NCBI RefSeq assembly: GCF_015160855.1
Contig: NZ_CP063373.1
Location: 5,952,001-6,016,000 of the forward strand
Length of the DNA stretch: 64,000 bases
Origin: Streptomyces ferrugineus
Lineage (GTDB): Bacteria; Actinomycetota; Actinomycetes; Streptomycetales; Streptomycetaceae
Direction of reading: 5' to 3'
In this document: in pieces, positions 24,610 to 33,163 of the stretch
Numbering within the stretch: the first letter of the stretch is position 1
How the letters are laid out: every line of letters starts with the position of its first letter
Made by a program: the position numbers and the translations under genes
The notes under the pieces: generated by a model
Told to the model about the DNA's origin: nothing
The model's database searches: none
What the model saw: only the letters and a program-made list of their open reading frames with translations

Positions 24610-26388
24610 TCACTGCTTGGCGCCGAAGTTCTGCGTCCACCAGGGGCCGCCCGAGCTCTTGTTGATGCCCACGCCGATGTCCTTGAACGAGCAGTTGAGG
24701 ATGTTGGCGCGATGGCCGGGGCTGTTCATCCAGGACTCCATGACCGCTTCCGGGGTCTGCTGGCCTTGAGCGATGTTCTCGCCGAAGGTGGACCAGCGGT
24801 ATCCCGCGGCGGTGATGCGCTGGCCGGGATCGGCGCCGTCGGGGTTGGTGTGGTCGAAGAAGCCACGGGCGGCCATGTCGTCGGAGTGGCCCTGGGCGGC
24901 CTTGTTCAGCAGGGCGTCCTCCTCGAGCGGGCCGCAGCCGGCGGCCGACCGCTCCTTGTTCACCAGGGCGACCACCTGCGCCACGGCGCCCGTGGGTGCC
25001 GGCTGCTCCTGCGGTGTGCTGGACGCGCTGCGCGTCGGCTCAGGGGTGGGCCGGGGAGCCGGCGCCGCCTTCTTCGTGGGCCGCGGGGACTTGGATGGGG
25101 TCGCCTTCTTCGACGGTGACTTGGACGGCGTCCGGGAGGGGGAGGGCGAGGCGGAGGTCTCGATCGGGGTGGCCTGCGCGAGGTCCGGGACCGGGGCGCC
25201 GGCCGTGCGCGCGGCGGTCGCCTCCTCGGTCCCGTTCCCGGGATCGGTGTCGTAGTGGAACCACAGGCCGCCGCCCGCCACACAGGCCGCGACGACGGCA
25301 CCTCCCACGGCCCTGCGCCGGACGCGTCGGCGCCGACGGGCCTCGCCGCGCGAGAGGGCGCGGCCGCGACCGGCGCGGTGCGCGGCTCTGCCGCCCGATC
25401 CGGCGGACGCCGCGAGCTGGGCCTGCGAACCCGTCGGGGTCCCATCGACGACCGAACCCATCGGGGCCGTCCCATCGACGACCGAACCCGTCGGGGCCGT
25501 CCCATCGACGACCGAACCCACCGGGGCCATCCCGTCGGCGGCCGAACCCACCGGGAGCATCCCGTCGACGACCGAACCCACCGGGAGCATCCCGCCGGAC
25601 GCCGACAGCACCCTCTCCGCCAGCGCCGGTGCCACCGCGACCAGGGCCAGGCCGGCCAGCAGCCCCTCGGCGGGCATCAGCCCGCTCCACACGCCGGAGC
25701 AACGCACACAACCCCGGGCATGCCGGGCTATTCGCTTGCGCCACAGTGCCGAGGGCTGGCCGTCCCAGGACGCCAGCACACCCCGCAGTTCGTCGCACGG
25801 CGGCTGCGCGTCGAGCGCCCGCACCACCACCCGGGCCGCCTCCAACTGCGCCTTCATCCGCTGCACCCGTACCGCGGTGTGCTGCGGCGACAGCTCCAGG
25901 GCCGCGGCGACCTCGGCCCGGGTGAGCTCGCCGGCGCACTCCAGCCACCACAGCGACAGCAGTCCCCGGTCGTCGGGCTCCAGCCAGCGGGTGGCGAGCG
26001 CCGTCTCCTGGCGCTGGCCGGACAACTGGAGCCGCACCATGGTCAGGTCCACGAAGTCGGCGCCGGGATCGGCGATGTCCTGGGCCTCCTCCACGGCGCC
26101 CGGGGCCGTCTGCCGGTCGTGCCAGTGCGCACGGACCTGGTTCATGGCGATCGCCACCAGCCAGGAGCGGAAGCTCTCGGGAGTGCGCAGCCCGCCGAGC
26201 GCGTCGAGGGCGCGCAGCATGGTCTCCTGCACCACGTCGTCCACGTCGACGGAGCCGTTCAGAGCCCTCCCCACGATGTTGTAGACCAGCGGGAGGTACG
26301 CACTGACCAGGGCGTCCTGAGCCTTTGGATCGCCGCTTCGGGCGGCGGTCACCAGTGCCGCGAGCTCCCTCGTGCGCTCTGTACTCAT
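24610..26388 (-). CDS. ECF sigma factor fused to zinc-finger-like motif, membrane segment and extracytoplasmic CAP/SCP domain
   Basis: 592 residues from ATG 26388 (site AGGGAAG). Residues ~10-195 are an ECF sigma factor: region 2 with DVDDVVQETMLRALDAL, region 4 with LSPQHTAVRVQRMKAQLE. At ~225-232 an RHARGCVRC motif (H-x3-C-x2-C) recalls zinc-binding anti-sigma domains. A tandem decapeptide repeat (~266-316), a basic stretch, one transmembrane helix (~360-378, VGGAVVAACVAGGGLWF) and a long Pro/Ser/Lys linker follow. The C-terminal ~120 residues are a CAP/SCP domain (HSDDMAARGFFDHTNPDG, NIAQGQQTPE, SWMNSPGHRANIL) that would lie outside the membrane. This looks like a one-protein surface-to-promoter signalling device. 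No separate anti-sigma gene adjoins. Confidence 0.88.
   Translation of the reverse strand: MSTERTRELAALVTAARSGDPKAQDALVSAYLPLVYNIVGRALNGSVDVDDVVQETMLRALDALGGLRTPESFRSWLVAIAMNQVRAHWHDRQTAPGAVEEAQDIADPGADFVDLTMVRLQLSGQRQETALATRWLEPDDRGLLSLWWLECAGELTRAEVAAALELSPQHTAVRVQRMKAQLEAARVVVRALDAQPPCDELRGVLASWDGQPSALWRKRIARHARGCVRCSGVWSGLMPAEGLLAGLALVAVAPALAERVLSASGGMLPVGSVVDGMLPVGSAADGMAPVGSVVDGTAPTGSVVDGTAPMGSVVDGTPTGSQAQLAASAGSGGRAAHRAGRGRALSRGEARRRRRVRRRAVGGAVVAACVAGGGLWFHYDTDPGNGTEEATAARTAGAPVPDLAQATPIETSASPSPSRTPSKSPSKKATPSKSPRPTKKAAPAPRPTPEPTRSASSTPQEQPAPTGAVAQVVALVNKERSAAGCGPLEEDALLNKAAQGHSDDMAARGFFDHTNPDGADPGQRITAAGYRWSTFGENIAQGQQTPEAVMESWMNSPGHRANILNCSFKDIGVGINKSSGGPWWTQNFGAKQ
25441..25590. repeat. 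Five tandem 30-bp repeats encoding a decapeptide
   Basis: Five full copies of a 30-bp unit (plus-strand consensus begins CCCATCGACGACCGAACCC), with partial copies flanking, inside the sigma-CAP gene. They encode GMLPVGSVVD-like decapeptides (variants GMAPVGSVVD, GTAPTGSVVD, GTAPMGSVVD) between the zinc-finger-like motif and the membrane helix. Copy number may vary between strains. Confidence 0.85.
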
Positions 26389-26804
26389 CAGAAAACTTCC
26401 CTGTCCTCGACGCCGAACGATGCTGTCCGATACCTGGGAGATCGCTCGGTGGACCGTGGATAACAGTTCTTCGGAGGTTTCTTCGGACGCTTGTTCCCCG
26501 AGAGACTCACGACGTCCGCGCGAGCGCGCAATGGGGGACGTCACATCGGGTTCCGAGTACGTGGGAACGTTGGGATATCTGGCGAATGCCCTGGTCGGAC
26601 CGCTAGTTCCGATATGCGGGCGCCACTCGTGCGAGCCGGAGTTCTCGACGACCTCACCGAAGTCGCCGCGCATGGGAGAAGCGTCCGTTGAAGAGGCGCG
26701 GAGCAGTCACCGTCCCGCACGGTTTGATGTTGTGCACTTTATTGACGACGGTCAGCAGAGAGCCTACTTTCGCGGTGTCCTTCCTCCGCTCAAGGGAGAC
26801 CGCG
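26389..26804. other. 416-bp divergent intergenic region
   Basis: It lies between the sigma-CAP gene (minus) and the MHS transporter gene (plus). I see no convincing coding sequence. A strong candidate promoter for the transporter is at 26742-26770. On the minus strand, GGAAC-containing stretches could be ECF-type -35 elements for autoregulation of the sigma gene, but none has a clear -10 partner. Confidence 0.5.
26742..26770 (+). promoter_or_regulatory. Sigma-70-type promoter for the transporter operon
   Basis: -35 TTGACG (26742-26747), 17-bp spacer, -10 TACTTT (26765-26770). Transcription would start near 26777, giving a leader of about 28 nt before the ATG at 26805. Confidence 0.6.
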
Positions 26805-28166
26805 ATGTCCCCGTCCCCCGTCGCATCACCGTCCCCGTCCACGAACCCCGAGCGAGCCCGGCAGTTGCGCAGAGTCGCTCTGTCCGGGTTGCTCGGCACC
26901 GCCGTGGAGTTCTACGACTTCCTCGTCTACGGCACGGTCGCCGCGCTCGTCTTCGGCGAGCTGTTCTTCCCGGGTGCCGATCCCGCCGTCGGCACCATCG
27001 CCGCGTTCGGCACCTTCGCCGCCGGCTATGTCGCCCGCCCGCTCGGCGGCATCGTCTTCGGGCACTTCGGCGACCGGCTCGGCCGCAAGTCGATGCTGCT
27101 GCTCACCATGGGCCTGATGGGCGGCGCGAGCTTCCTCATCGGCCTGCTGCCGACGTACGACACGATCGGCGTCTGGGCCCCGGTCCTGCTGATCACCCTG
27201 CGGGTGCTCCAGGGCATCGCCATCGGCGGCGAGTGGGGCGGGGCCACCCTGATGGTCGTCGAGCACGCCGGGGAGCGGCGCCGCGGCCTGTGGTCCAGCT
27301 TCACGCAGATGGGAGCCCCGCTCGGCTCCCTGATGTCCTCGCTCGTCGTCACCCTCGTGGTGGCCATGCCCAGGGACCAGTTCGCGGCCTGGGGCTGGCG
27401 CGTGCCGTTCCTGCTGAGCGTGGTGCTGCTCGGGGTGGGGCTCTTCGTCCGGCTGAAGGTGGTCGAGAGCCCGCTGTTCGCCGAGGTGAAGAAGGACCGC
27501 GCCGAGGCACGGCTGCCGATCCTCGACGTCCTGCGGCGGCCCCGGCCCCTGCTGCTGGCCTGCTGCGTCGGCATCGGCGCCTTCACCGCCCAGTCCCTGC
27601 TGACCAGTTACCTGATCGCCTACGCCACCGGCATCGGCTACGCCCGCCCCCAGGTGCTCACCGCGCTCACGGTCTCCGCCACCGTCGCCCTCGTCGTCCT
27701 GCCCTGCGCGTCCGCCCTTTCCGACCGCGTCGGCCGCCGCCCGGTCGTCCTCACCGGAGCCGTCCTGTCGGCCGCCACCGCGTTCCCGGTCCTCGCGCTG
27801 GTCGACTCCAAGTCCCCTGCCTCGCTGATCCTCGCCGTCGTCATCGGCCACGGCATCGCCCAGTCCGTGATGTACGGCCCGCTGGGCGCCCTGCTCACCG
27901 AGATGTTCGGCACCCGGGTCCGCTACACCGGCGCCTCCCTCGGCTACCAGGGCGCCACCCTCATCGGCGCCGGCTTCTCCCCCATGATCGCCGGGAGCCT
28001 GGTCGCCGGCAGCGGCAACGGCACGCCCGTCGCGCTGCTGATCTGCGGCGGCTCCCTCATCACCGCGCTGACGGTGTGGTTCGTCCGCGAGACCAGCCGT
28101 ACGTCCCTGTCCGGCTCCGCGACCGAACTCCCCACCACACCCCGCGCGGAGGAGATCACCGCATGA
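26805..28166 (+). CDS. MHS-family MFS transporter (organic acid/shikimate-type H+ symporter)
   Basis: 453 residues from ATG 26805, behind AAGGGAGA. The MHS subgroup is evident from GLLGTAVEFYDFLVYGTVAA, the loop GHFGDRLGRKSML, the TLRVLQGIAIGGEWGGA block and later SDRVGRRPV. Twelve membrane segments. Relatives import alpha-ketoglutarate, shikimate, proline/betaine or aromatic acids. The next gene, for a secreted hydrolase, starts inside this stop codon (ATGA), so the transporter may take up the acid released outside by that hydrolase. Confidence 0.9.
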   Translation: MSPSPVASPSPSTNPERARQLRRVALSGLLGTAVEFYDFLVYGTVAALVFGELFFPGADPAVGTIAAFGTFAAGYVARPLGGIVFGHFGDRLGRKSMLLLTMGLMGGASFLIGLLPTYDTIGVWAPVLLITLRVLQGIAIGGEWGGATLMVVEHAGERRRGLWSSFTQMGAPLGSLMSSLVVTLVVAMPRDQFAAWGWRVPFLLSVVLLGVGLFVRLKVVESPLFAEVKKDRAEARLPILDVLRRPRPLLLACCVGIGAFTAQSLLTSYLIAYATGIGYARPQVLTALTVSATVALVVLPCASALSDRVGRRPVVLTGAVLSAATAFPVLALVDSKSPASLILAVVIGHGIAQSVMYGPLGALLTEMFGTRVRYTGASLGYQGATLIGAGFSPMIAGSLVAGSGNGTPVALLICGGSLITALTVWFVRETSRTSLSGSATELPTTPRAEEITA

Positions 28167-29542
28167 GGACCGGCACCCGCACCGCTCTGGCCGCCGCTCT
28201 CCTGCTCGCCGTCGGCGCCCTGCCCACCCCGGCCGTCGCCGCCACCCCCGACCCCACCCACGTGGACGGCCGACTCCCCTCCGGCGCCACGTACTTGATG
28301 GACGTACCGGCCGACTGGAACGGCACCGTCCTGCTGTTCAGCCACGGCTACAACCCCGGCCCGGCCAACCCCGCCCAGAACTCCCCGGGCGACGCCACGA
28401 AGGCCCTCCTCCTCCAGCGCGGCTACGCCCTCATCGGCTCCTCCTACGCCAGTGCCGGCTGGGCGGTGACGGACGCGGTGCCCGACCAGCTCGCCACGCT
28501 GAGCGCCTTCACCGAGCGCTTCGGCGCGGCCGCCCGCACCATCGCCTGGGGACAGTCGTACGGCGGGCTGGTCACCACCGCCATCGCCGAGCGCCACCCG
28601 GAGCGGATCGACGGTTCGATCTCGCTGTGCGGTCTGGTCCACGGCGGGGTCGCCAACTGGAACAACACCCTCGACCCCGTCTTCGCCCTCAAGACCCTCG
28701 TCGCTCCCGACACCGACCTACCGCTGGTGAACCTCCCCGACCAGCAGAGCGCCGCCACCGCGGCCGACGCCCTGACGGCCGCGGTCGACTCGGCGCAGTC
28801 GACACCGGCCGGGCGGGCCCGTATCGCCCTCGCCGCCGCCCTGCACAACATCCCGGGCTGGAACCAGCCGGCCCAGCCCCGTCCCGCCCCGACGGACTGG
28901 GACGCCCAGCAGGCGGCCCAGTACGAAGCCCTCAAGGGCCTGGTGAAGTTCCCCGCCTTCAGCTGGCGGCAGGAGGCGGAGACCCGGGCGGGCGGCAACA
29001 TGTCCTGGAACACCGGTGTCGACTACGCGAAGCTGCTCGGCAGGTCCTCCGTCCGCAAGGAGGTCACCGAGCTGTACAAGAAGGCCGGTCTGTCCCTGAA
29101 GGCCGACCTCACCGCCCTCGACCGCGCCCCGCGCATCGGCGCCGACCCGGACGCCGTGGCATGGATGAGCGGCACGAGTTCCTTCACCGGCAGGCTGGCC
29201 AAGCCGCAGCTGTCCGTCCACACCATCGGCGACGCCCTCGTCCCCGTCCAGACGGAGAGCGCCCTGAAGCGGGCCGTCACCGCCGCCGGGTCGGCGTCCC
29301 GGCTGCGGCAGGCCTACACCGACAACGCCGGCCACTGCACCTTCAGCCCCGCCGAACAGCTCGCCGCCGTGGACACCCTGGAGGACCGCCTCGCCGCGGG
29401 CAGGTGGATCGGCACCGACCCGGACTCCCTCAACCGCCGCGCCGAGAAGGCCGATCCGACGACGCCCACCCGCTACGTGCCGTACCGCCCCGCCCCGTAC
29501 CCGCGCCCCTACGACCTTGCCCACCCCGCCGACGGCCGCTGA
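28163..29542 (+). CDS. Secreted alpha/beta hydrolase
   Basis: 459 residues. A signal peptide ends near AVAA (residue 27). The nucleophile elbow GQSYGG places Ser132; NAGHCTF near the C-terminus supplies the catalytic His, with Asp in IGDALVP. It is larger than a simple esterase, with an internal cap region. Possible classes are an ester hydrolase of plant aromatic esters or a peptidase-like S9/S33 relative. Translationally coupled to the MHS transporter (4-bp overlap) and followed by a PaaX-type regulator, which suggests scavenging of an ester-linked (perhaps aromatic) acid. Substrate inferred only. Confidence 0.8.
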   Translation: MRTGTRTALAAALLLAVGALPTPAVAATPDPTHVDGRLPSGATYLMDVPADWNGTVLLFSHGYNPGPANPAQNSPGDATKALLLQRGYALIGSSYASAGWAVTDAVPDQLATLSAFTERFGAAARTIAWGQSYGGLVTTAIAERHPERIDGSISLCGLVHGGVANWNNTLDPVFALKTLVAPDTDLPLVNLPDQQSAATAADALTAAVDSAQSTPAGRARIALAAALHNIPGWNQPAQPRPAPTDWDAQQAAQYEALKGLVKFPAFSWRQEAETRAGGNMSWNTGVDYAKLLGRSSVRKEVTELYKKAGLSLKADLTALDRAPRIGADPDAVAWMSGTSSFTGRLAKPQLSVHTIGDALVPVQTESALKRAVTAAGSASRLRQAYTDNAGHCTFSPAEQLAAVDTLEDRLAAGRWIGTDPDSLNRRAEKADPTTPTRYVPYRPAPYPRPYDLAHPADGR

Positions 29543-29545
29543 CGT

Positions 29546-29585
29546 GGTACGACCGCTCGCCGCGTCCTCAGCGGGCGGTCGTACC
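29546..29585. terminator. Long inverted repeat after the hydrolase gene (terminator or PaaX operator)
   Basis: 15-bp arms (29546-29560 and 29571-29585) that pair at 14 of 15 positions, with a 10-base loop. It starts 3 bp after the hydrolase stop and ends 9 bp before the GTG of the PaaX-like gene. Position fits a terminator, but it also covers the place where the regulator would bind its own promoter. Confidence 0.7.
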
Positions 29586-29594
29586 CTTGCCAGC

Positions 29595-30446
29595 GTGGAG
29601 GACCACGACATCCTGGACGGCCAGGACATCTCGGAGGCGCCGCAGCCGCGCCCGCAGTCACTCATGCTCGCCTTCTTCGGCAACCACGTCCTGGACGAGG
29701 GCGAGGTGGGGGTCTACTCGGGCAGCATCATCGATGTGCTCGGCCGCGTCGGGGTGGGTGAACAGGCCGTACGCTCCACCCTGACCCGCATGGTCAACCG
29801 GGGGCTGCTGCGCCGCCGGCGCGAGGGCCGCAGGATGTTCTTCGGCCTGACCCCGCAGGCGACGCGCGTCCTTGAGGACGGCCGTGTCCGCATCTGGCAG
29901 CAGGGCGCGGTCAACGACGACTGGGACGGCTCCTGGACCCTGCTCGGCTTCTCCCTGCCGGACTCCTGGAAGCGCCAGCGCCACGACCTGCGCTCCCGGC
30001 TCACCTGGTCCGGATTCGGCGCGCTGTACAGCGGGCTGTGGATCGCGCCCGGGAAGGTCGACGCCGCCGGGATCGTCTCGGAACTCGGCCTGGCCGCCCA
30101 CGTCAAGATCTTCCACGCCCGGGCCGACGAGGTCACCGACATCGAGCTGATGATCCGGGACACCTGGGACCTGGAGGGCATCGCGGCCCGCTATGTCGTC
30201 TTCGACAAGCGCTGGACGGCGCATCTGAACGCCGGGGCGGGTGACGACCCGATCGGCACCCGGCTGCGGCTGGTCAGCGAGTGGCTCTGGACGATCCGGA
30301 CGGACCCCCGGCTGCCGGCCCGGCACCTGCCCCAGGAGTGGCCGGCCCGCCCAGCCCAGGAGACCTTCCGACGCGTCGCCGACCACACCGCACGGCCCGC
30401 GCGGCGAATGGCCCGCGACCTGCTGGAGACCACCCCGCTGCGGTGA
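29595..30446 (+). CDS. PaaX-family transcriptional regulator
   Basis: 283 residues from GTG 29595 (VEDHDILDGQD); an upstream in-frame ATG at 29517 overlaps the hydrolase gene and the hairpin and is disfavoured. The N-terminal winged helix includes QSLMLAFFGNHVL and VRSTLTRMVNRGLLRRRR. The central PaaX domain includes WTLLGFSLPDSWKRQRHDLR and SGLWIAPG. The C-terminal part includes WTIRTDPRLPARHLPQEWP. PaaX represses phenylacetate catabolism through phenylacetyl-CoA; relatives respond to other CoA esters. It probably controls the hydrolase/transporter operon. Confidence 0.9.
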   Translation: MEDHDILDGQDISEAPQPRPQSLMLAFFGNHVLDEGEVGVYSGSIIDVLGRVGVGEQAVRSTLTRMVNRGLLRRRREGRRMFFGLTPQATRVLEDGRVRIWQQGAVNDDWDGSWTLLGFSLPDSWKRQRHDLRSRLTWSGFGALYSGLWIAPGKVDAAGIVSELGLAAHVKIFHARADEVTDIELMIRDTWDLEGIAARYVVFDKRWTAHLNAGAGDDPIGTRLRLVSEWLWTIRTDPRLPARHLPQEWPARPAQETFRRVADHTARPARRMARDLLETTPLR

Positions 30447-30452
30447 CCGACC

Positions 30453-30475
30453 GGCGGCGGCCCGAGGCCGCCGCC
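30453..30475. terminator. Intrinsic terminator after the PaaX-like gene
   Basis: Perfect 10-bp G/C stem (30453-30462 with 30466-30475) with loop CGA, 7 bp past the stop at 30446. The rest of the 213-bp gap to the converging DUF1152 gene holds nothing I can identify. Confidence 0.8.
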
Positions 30476-30659
30476 TCCTGCCCTACCCGTCCTGCCCGGC
30501 CCGGCCCTTCCACCGGCAGGTGGCGAAGGATCCCGCCGGAACCGTCACCACGAACCACTGACCGACGGCTTCGATCCGGACCTGACACCGTTCTGCGCGG
30601 CGCTCGGCTCCAGGCGCACACCACCGCGACCGGGCCTCTCGGCCCTCCCGCGTCGACTT

Positions 30660-31727
30660 TCAGGCCACCGGGAGCACCGGCCCGTCGGCGCCCAACAGCG
30701 CACGCAGTGCGGGGATCCGACGCCAGGTCAGGCCGAGCGCGCGGGCCGCGAACCGGAGGGTGACGTGCGGCGCGCCCTGTGCCGCTTCGCGTATCGCCTC
30801 CCGCGCGGCCCGCGCGCTTTCGGGCAGGGCTCCCCCGGCGGGCGCCGCTGCCGCCCCGACGCGCTCCCGGTCGAGCTCGTGGATCCCCGTGAGCTCGGCC
30901 GAGAGATCGGCGGCGGCCTCCAAGGTCTGCGGCAGCAGGCCGAGGAGGTGGGCCGCGACCGTGTTGTGGGCGAGGGCCTCGTCCAGGCCGGTGGAGTGGA
31001 CGCGGGCGGACTCGTCGCTGAGCGGGACGAGACGACTCACCGTACGCACCGGGCCGCGTACGCCCTCGATCGCGGCCGCAAACAGGGCGGACGCCTCGGA
31101 GGGGTGCCAGGACAGGGCCGTTCGGATGGCGGCCAGGTCCGGTGTGAGGGGGGTGAGGACGCCACCGCTCAGGCGGTCCAGTACGTCGGTCCGGGGGATC
31201 TCCCCGTCCGTTCCCGGACCGGCGACGTACACGGTGGCGGGCACGCCGGCGAGTCGGCATGCGGCGAGAGCCAGCGCGTCGACCAGCGGACTGCACAGGG
31301 TCTTCTCGTCGCCGTGCGCGAGGATGTCGCCGCCGACGTCGACGATGCGGACGTGGTCGTGACCGGTGTCCGCGAGGCGCCGGATCTGCTCGGCCAGTGC
31401 CGTCAAACCCTGCCACGGGTCGAGCAGAACGAGGCGTGCGGGGAGGTGGGCGGCCAGGTCGGGCAGGGTGGAGCCGGCCGGGGTGATGGCCCGTGTGGTG
31501 GGGGTGATCACGGGTACGCCCGCTCGGTGGGTGAGGCCGGTGAAGTGCTCGGCTCCCAGAGGGCCGGGGGTGGGGTCGACTTCGGGGCGTTCCCAGGCGT
31601 ACGTGGCGATCGTGGTCTCACTCTCGCCGAGGGGTGCGCCGGTGAGGGTGCGGCCCACCGTGGCCGCGGTGATCGCGGTGCCCACGGGGTCCCCGCCACC
31701 GCCCGCGGCGATGAACAGGTCGCTCAC
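30660..31727 (-). CDS. DUF1152 family protein in a putative biosynthetic cluster
   Basis: 355 residues. The GTG start (31727) overlaps the stop of the radical SAM gene (GTGA), so it is co-translated with it. It begins with a Gly-rich, Rossmann-like loop (LFIAAGGGGDPVGTA) and contains VRIVDVGGDILAHGDEKTL and LAACRLAGVPATVYVAGPG, as expected of DUF1152 proteins. Their biochemical role is unknown to me. No signal peptide or membrane segment. Tight coupling suggests it works with the radical SAM enzyme, either as an accessory protein or on its product. Confidence 0.75.
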   Translation of the reverse strand: MSDLFIAAGGGGDPVGTAITAATVGRTLTGAPLGESETTIATYAWERPEVDPTPGPLGAEHFTGLTHRAGVPVITPTTRAITPAGSTLPDLAAHLPARLVLLDPWQGLTALAEQIRRLADTGHDHVRIVDVGGDILAHGDEKTLCSPLVDALALAACRLAGVPATVYVAGPGTDGEIPRTDVLDRLSGGVLTPLTPDLAAIRTALSWHPSEASALFAAAIEGVRGPVRTVSRLVPLSDESARVHSTGLDEALAHNTVAAHLLGLLPQTLEAAADLSAELTGIHELDRERVGAAAAPAGGALPESARAAREAIREAAQGAPHVTLRFAARALGLTWRRIPALRALLGADGPVLPVA

Positions 31728-33163
31728 GCGCTCTCCCGGGCGGTGCCGATCCCGGTGATCCGCACCGGCGTGCCCATGTTCCTGCGGGCGCGGGCGTTGG
31801 CCTCGTGCAGGCCCTCGTAGTACTCGCGGTCGAGGGTTTTGACGTGGTCGGAGTAGAACATCCAGGAAAGGATGTCGCGGTACTTGAAGCCCTTGGGCGT
31901 GAGCTGGACGCGGCGCGGGCCGACGCGGTGGATCAAACCGTTGGCGTGGGCGGCGTCGAGGATCTCCTCCACCTCCTCGCCGATCATGTCCAGGCCGAAG
32001 CGGTCGAGTTCGGACAGATCGAGGTCGAAGGTGTCGAGCACGAGGCGTTTGCGGACGATCTCCTCCGGGGTGAGCGCGAACCCCGTGGTCGGCTGCAGGC
32101 GGTGCGCCTTGGCGCTGCGGATGTAGTCGGCGACCTCGCTCATGGACGGCTTGACGCTGCCGGTCATGTAGTCGAGGACGGAGGTGTAGGAGCGGGCCCC
32201 GACACCGAGGCCGAGCAGGGGGACGCCGTGGAAGGTGAGGACCTTCTGCGCATAGCCGCCGCGACCGGGCTTCTTGTAGCGGACGGAGCCCTCCTGGACG
32301 TAGCCGTGCGCGGTGAACACCTCACGGGCGTAGTCGTAGCGCTCGTACAGCTCGGGCCGCCACATGTACTGGTACGCGCCGGTCTTGGAGAACCACGCGT
32401 CCGGTCGCACCGTGAGGAAGTAGGTGGAGATGGTCGTCGGGGCGAGCCCCGCCAGCTCGTCCACCGAGTGCCGCCAGGTCTCGGGGGTCTGCCCGGCGAA
32501 CCCCATGATCAGATCCGTCGACAGGTCCGGCAGTCCGCGCTCGTGGACGATCTCGACGGCCCTGCGGATGACGTCCTCGCCCGCCTGGCCGCGCCCGGCC
32601 TCGCGGATCTCCTGCGGTACCAGCGACTGGATGCCGATGTTGGCGCGGGTGAGGCCCAGGTCGAGCAGCCGCCCGAAGCCGTCGGGGTCGGCGACGATGG
32701 AGTCCGGAGTGGCCTCCAGGGCCACCTCCTCCACGGTGGAGCGCCAGTTGGGGTAGATCTCGCCCAGGGTGGCGAAGATCTGCTCGAAGTGCCGGGTCGA
32801 GAGCAGCGCGGGGGTGCCGCCGCCGATGTAGACGGTGCGCAGCCGGCGCGCCCGGATGATCTCCGCGTGGTCGCGGAGCTGGGTGCAGAGCGCGTCGGTG
32901 TAGGCGTCGTAGAGGTCCTCGTCCGTGGATATGACGGTGTAGAGGTTGCAGAACCCGCATTTGTAGCGGCAGAACGGGACGTGCAGATACAGGCTGAGTT
33001 CGGGCACCTGGTAGGCGGCCAGGTCCTTCGCCCATACGTCGTGGACGTCCCAGGCGCCCTCGTCGAGCCGCCGGTAGGTGGAGCGGGGCGGATACGAGTA
33101 CTGGTACGGGGGGATGACGCCCTGTCGGATGTACTCGGCGAGCTGGTCGTGCGGGCTGTTCAC
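31724..33163 (-). CDS. HemN-like radical SAM enzyme
   Basis: 479 residues from GTG 33163 with an AAGGAG site 9 bp upstream. The [4Fe-4S] motif C-x3-C-x2-C is at residues 65, 69 and 72 (HVPFCRYKCGFCN). It is followed by YIGGGTPALLS and other coproporphyrinogen-dehydrogenase-type blocks (GIQSLVPQEIREAGRGQ) and a HemN C-terminal domain. Proteins of this build include HemN/HemW and the class C radical SAM methyltransferases and cyclopropanases of antibiotic pathways (NosN, Jaw5, C10P types). The setting, with no heme genes but two ATP-grasp ligases and an exporter, favours a natural product tailoring role such as C-methylation or cyclopropanation. Confidence 0.87.
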   Translation of the reverse strand: MNSPHDQLAEYIRQGVIPPYQYSYPPRSTYRRLDEGAWDVHDVWAKDLAAYQVPELSLYLHVPFCRYKCGFCNLYTVISTDEDLYDAYTDALCTQLRDHAEIIRARRLRTVYIGGGTPALLSTRHFEQIFATLGEIYPNWRSTVEEVALEATPDSIVADPDGFGRLLDLGLTRANIGIQSLVPQEIREAGRGQAGEDVIRRAVEIVHERGLPDLSTDLIMGFAGQTPETWRHSVDELAGLAPTTISTYFLTVRPDAWFSKTGAYQYMWRPELYERYDYAREVFTAHGYVQEGSVRYKKPGRGGYAQKVLTFHGVPLLGLGVGARSYTSVLDYMTGSVKPSMSEVADYIRSAKAHRLQPTTGFALTPEEIVRKRLVLDTFDLDLSELDRFGLDMIGEEVEEILDAAHANGLIHRVGPRRVQLTPKGFKYRDILSWMFYSDHVKTLDREYYEGLHEANARARRNMGTPVRITGIGTARESA

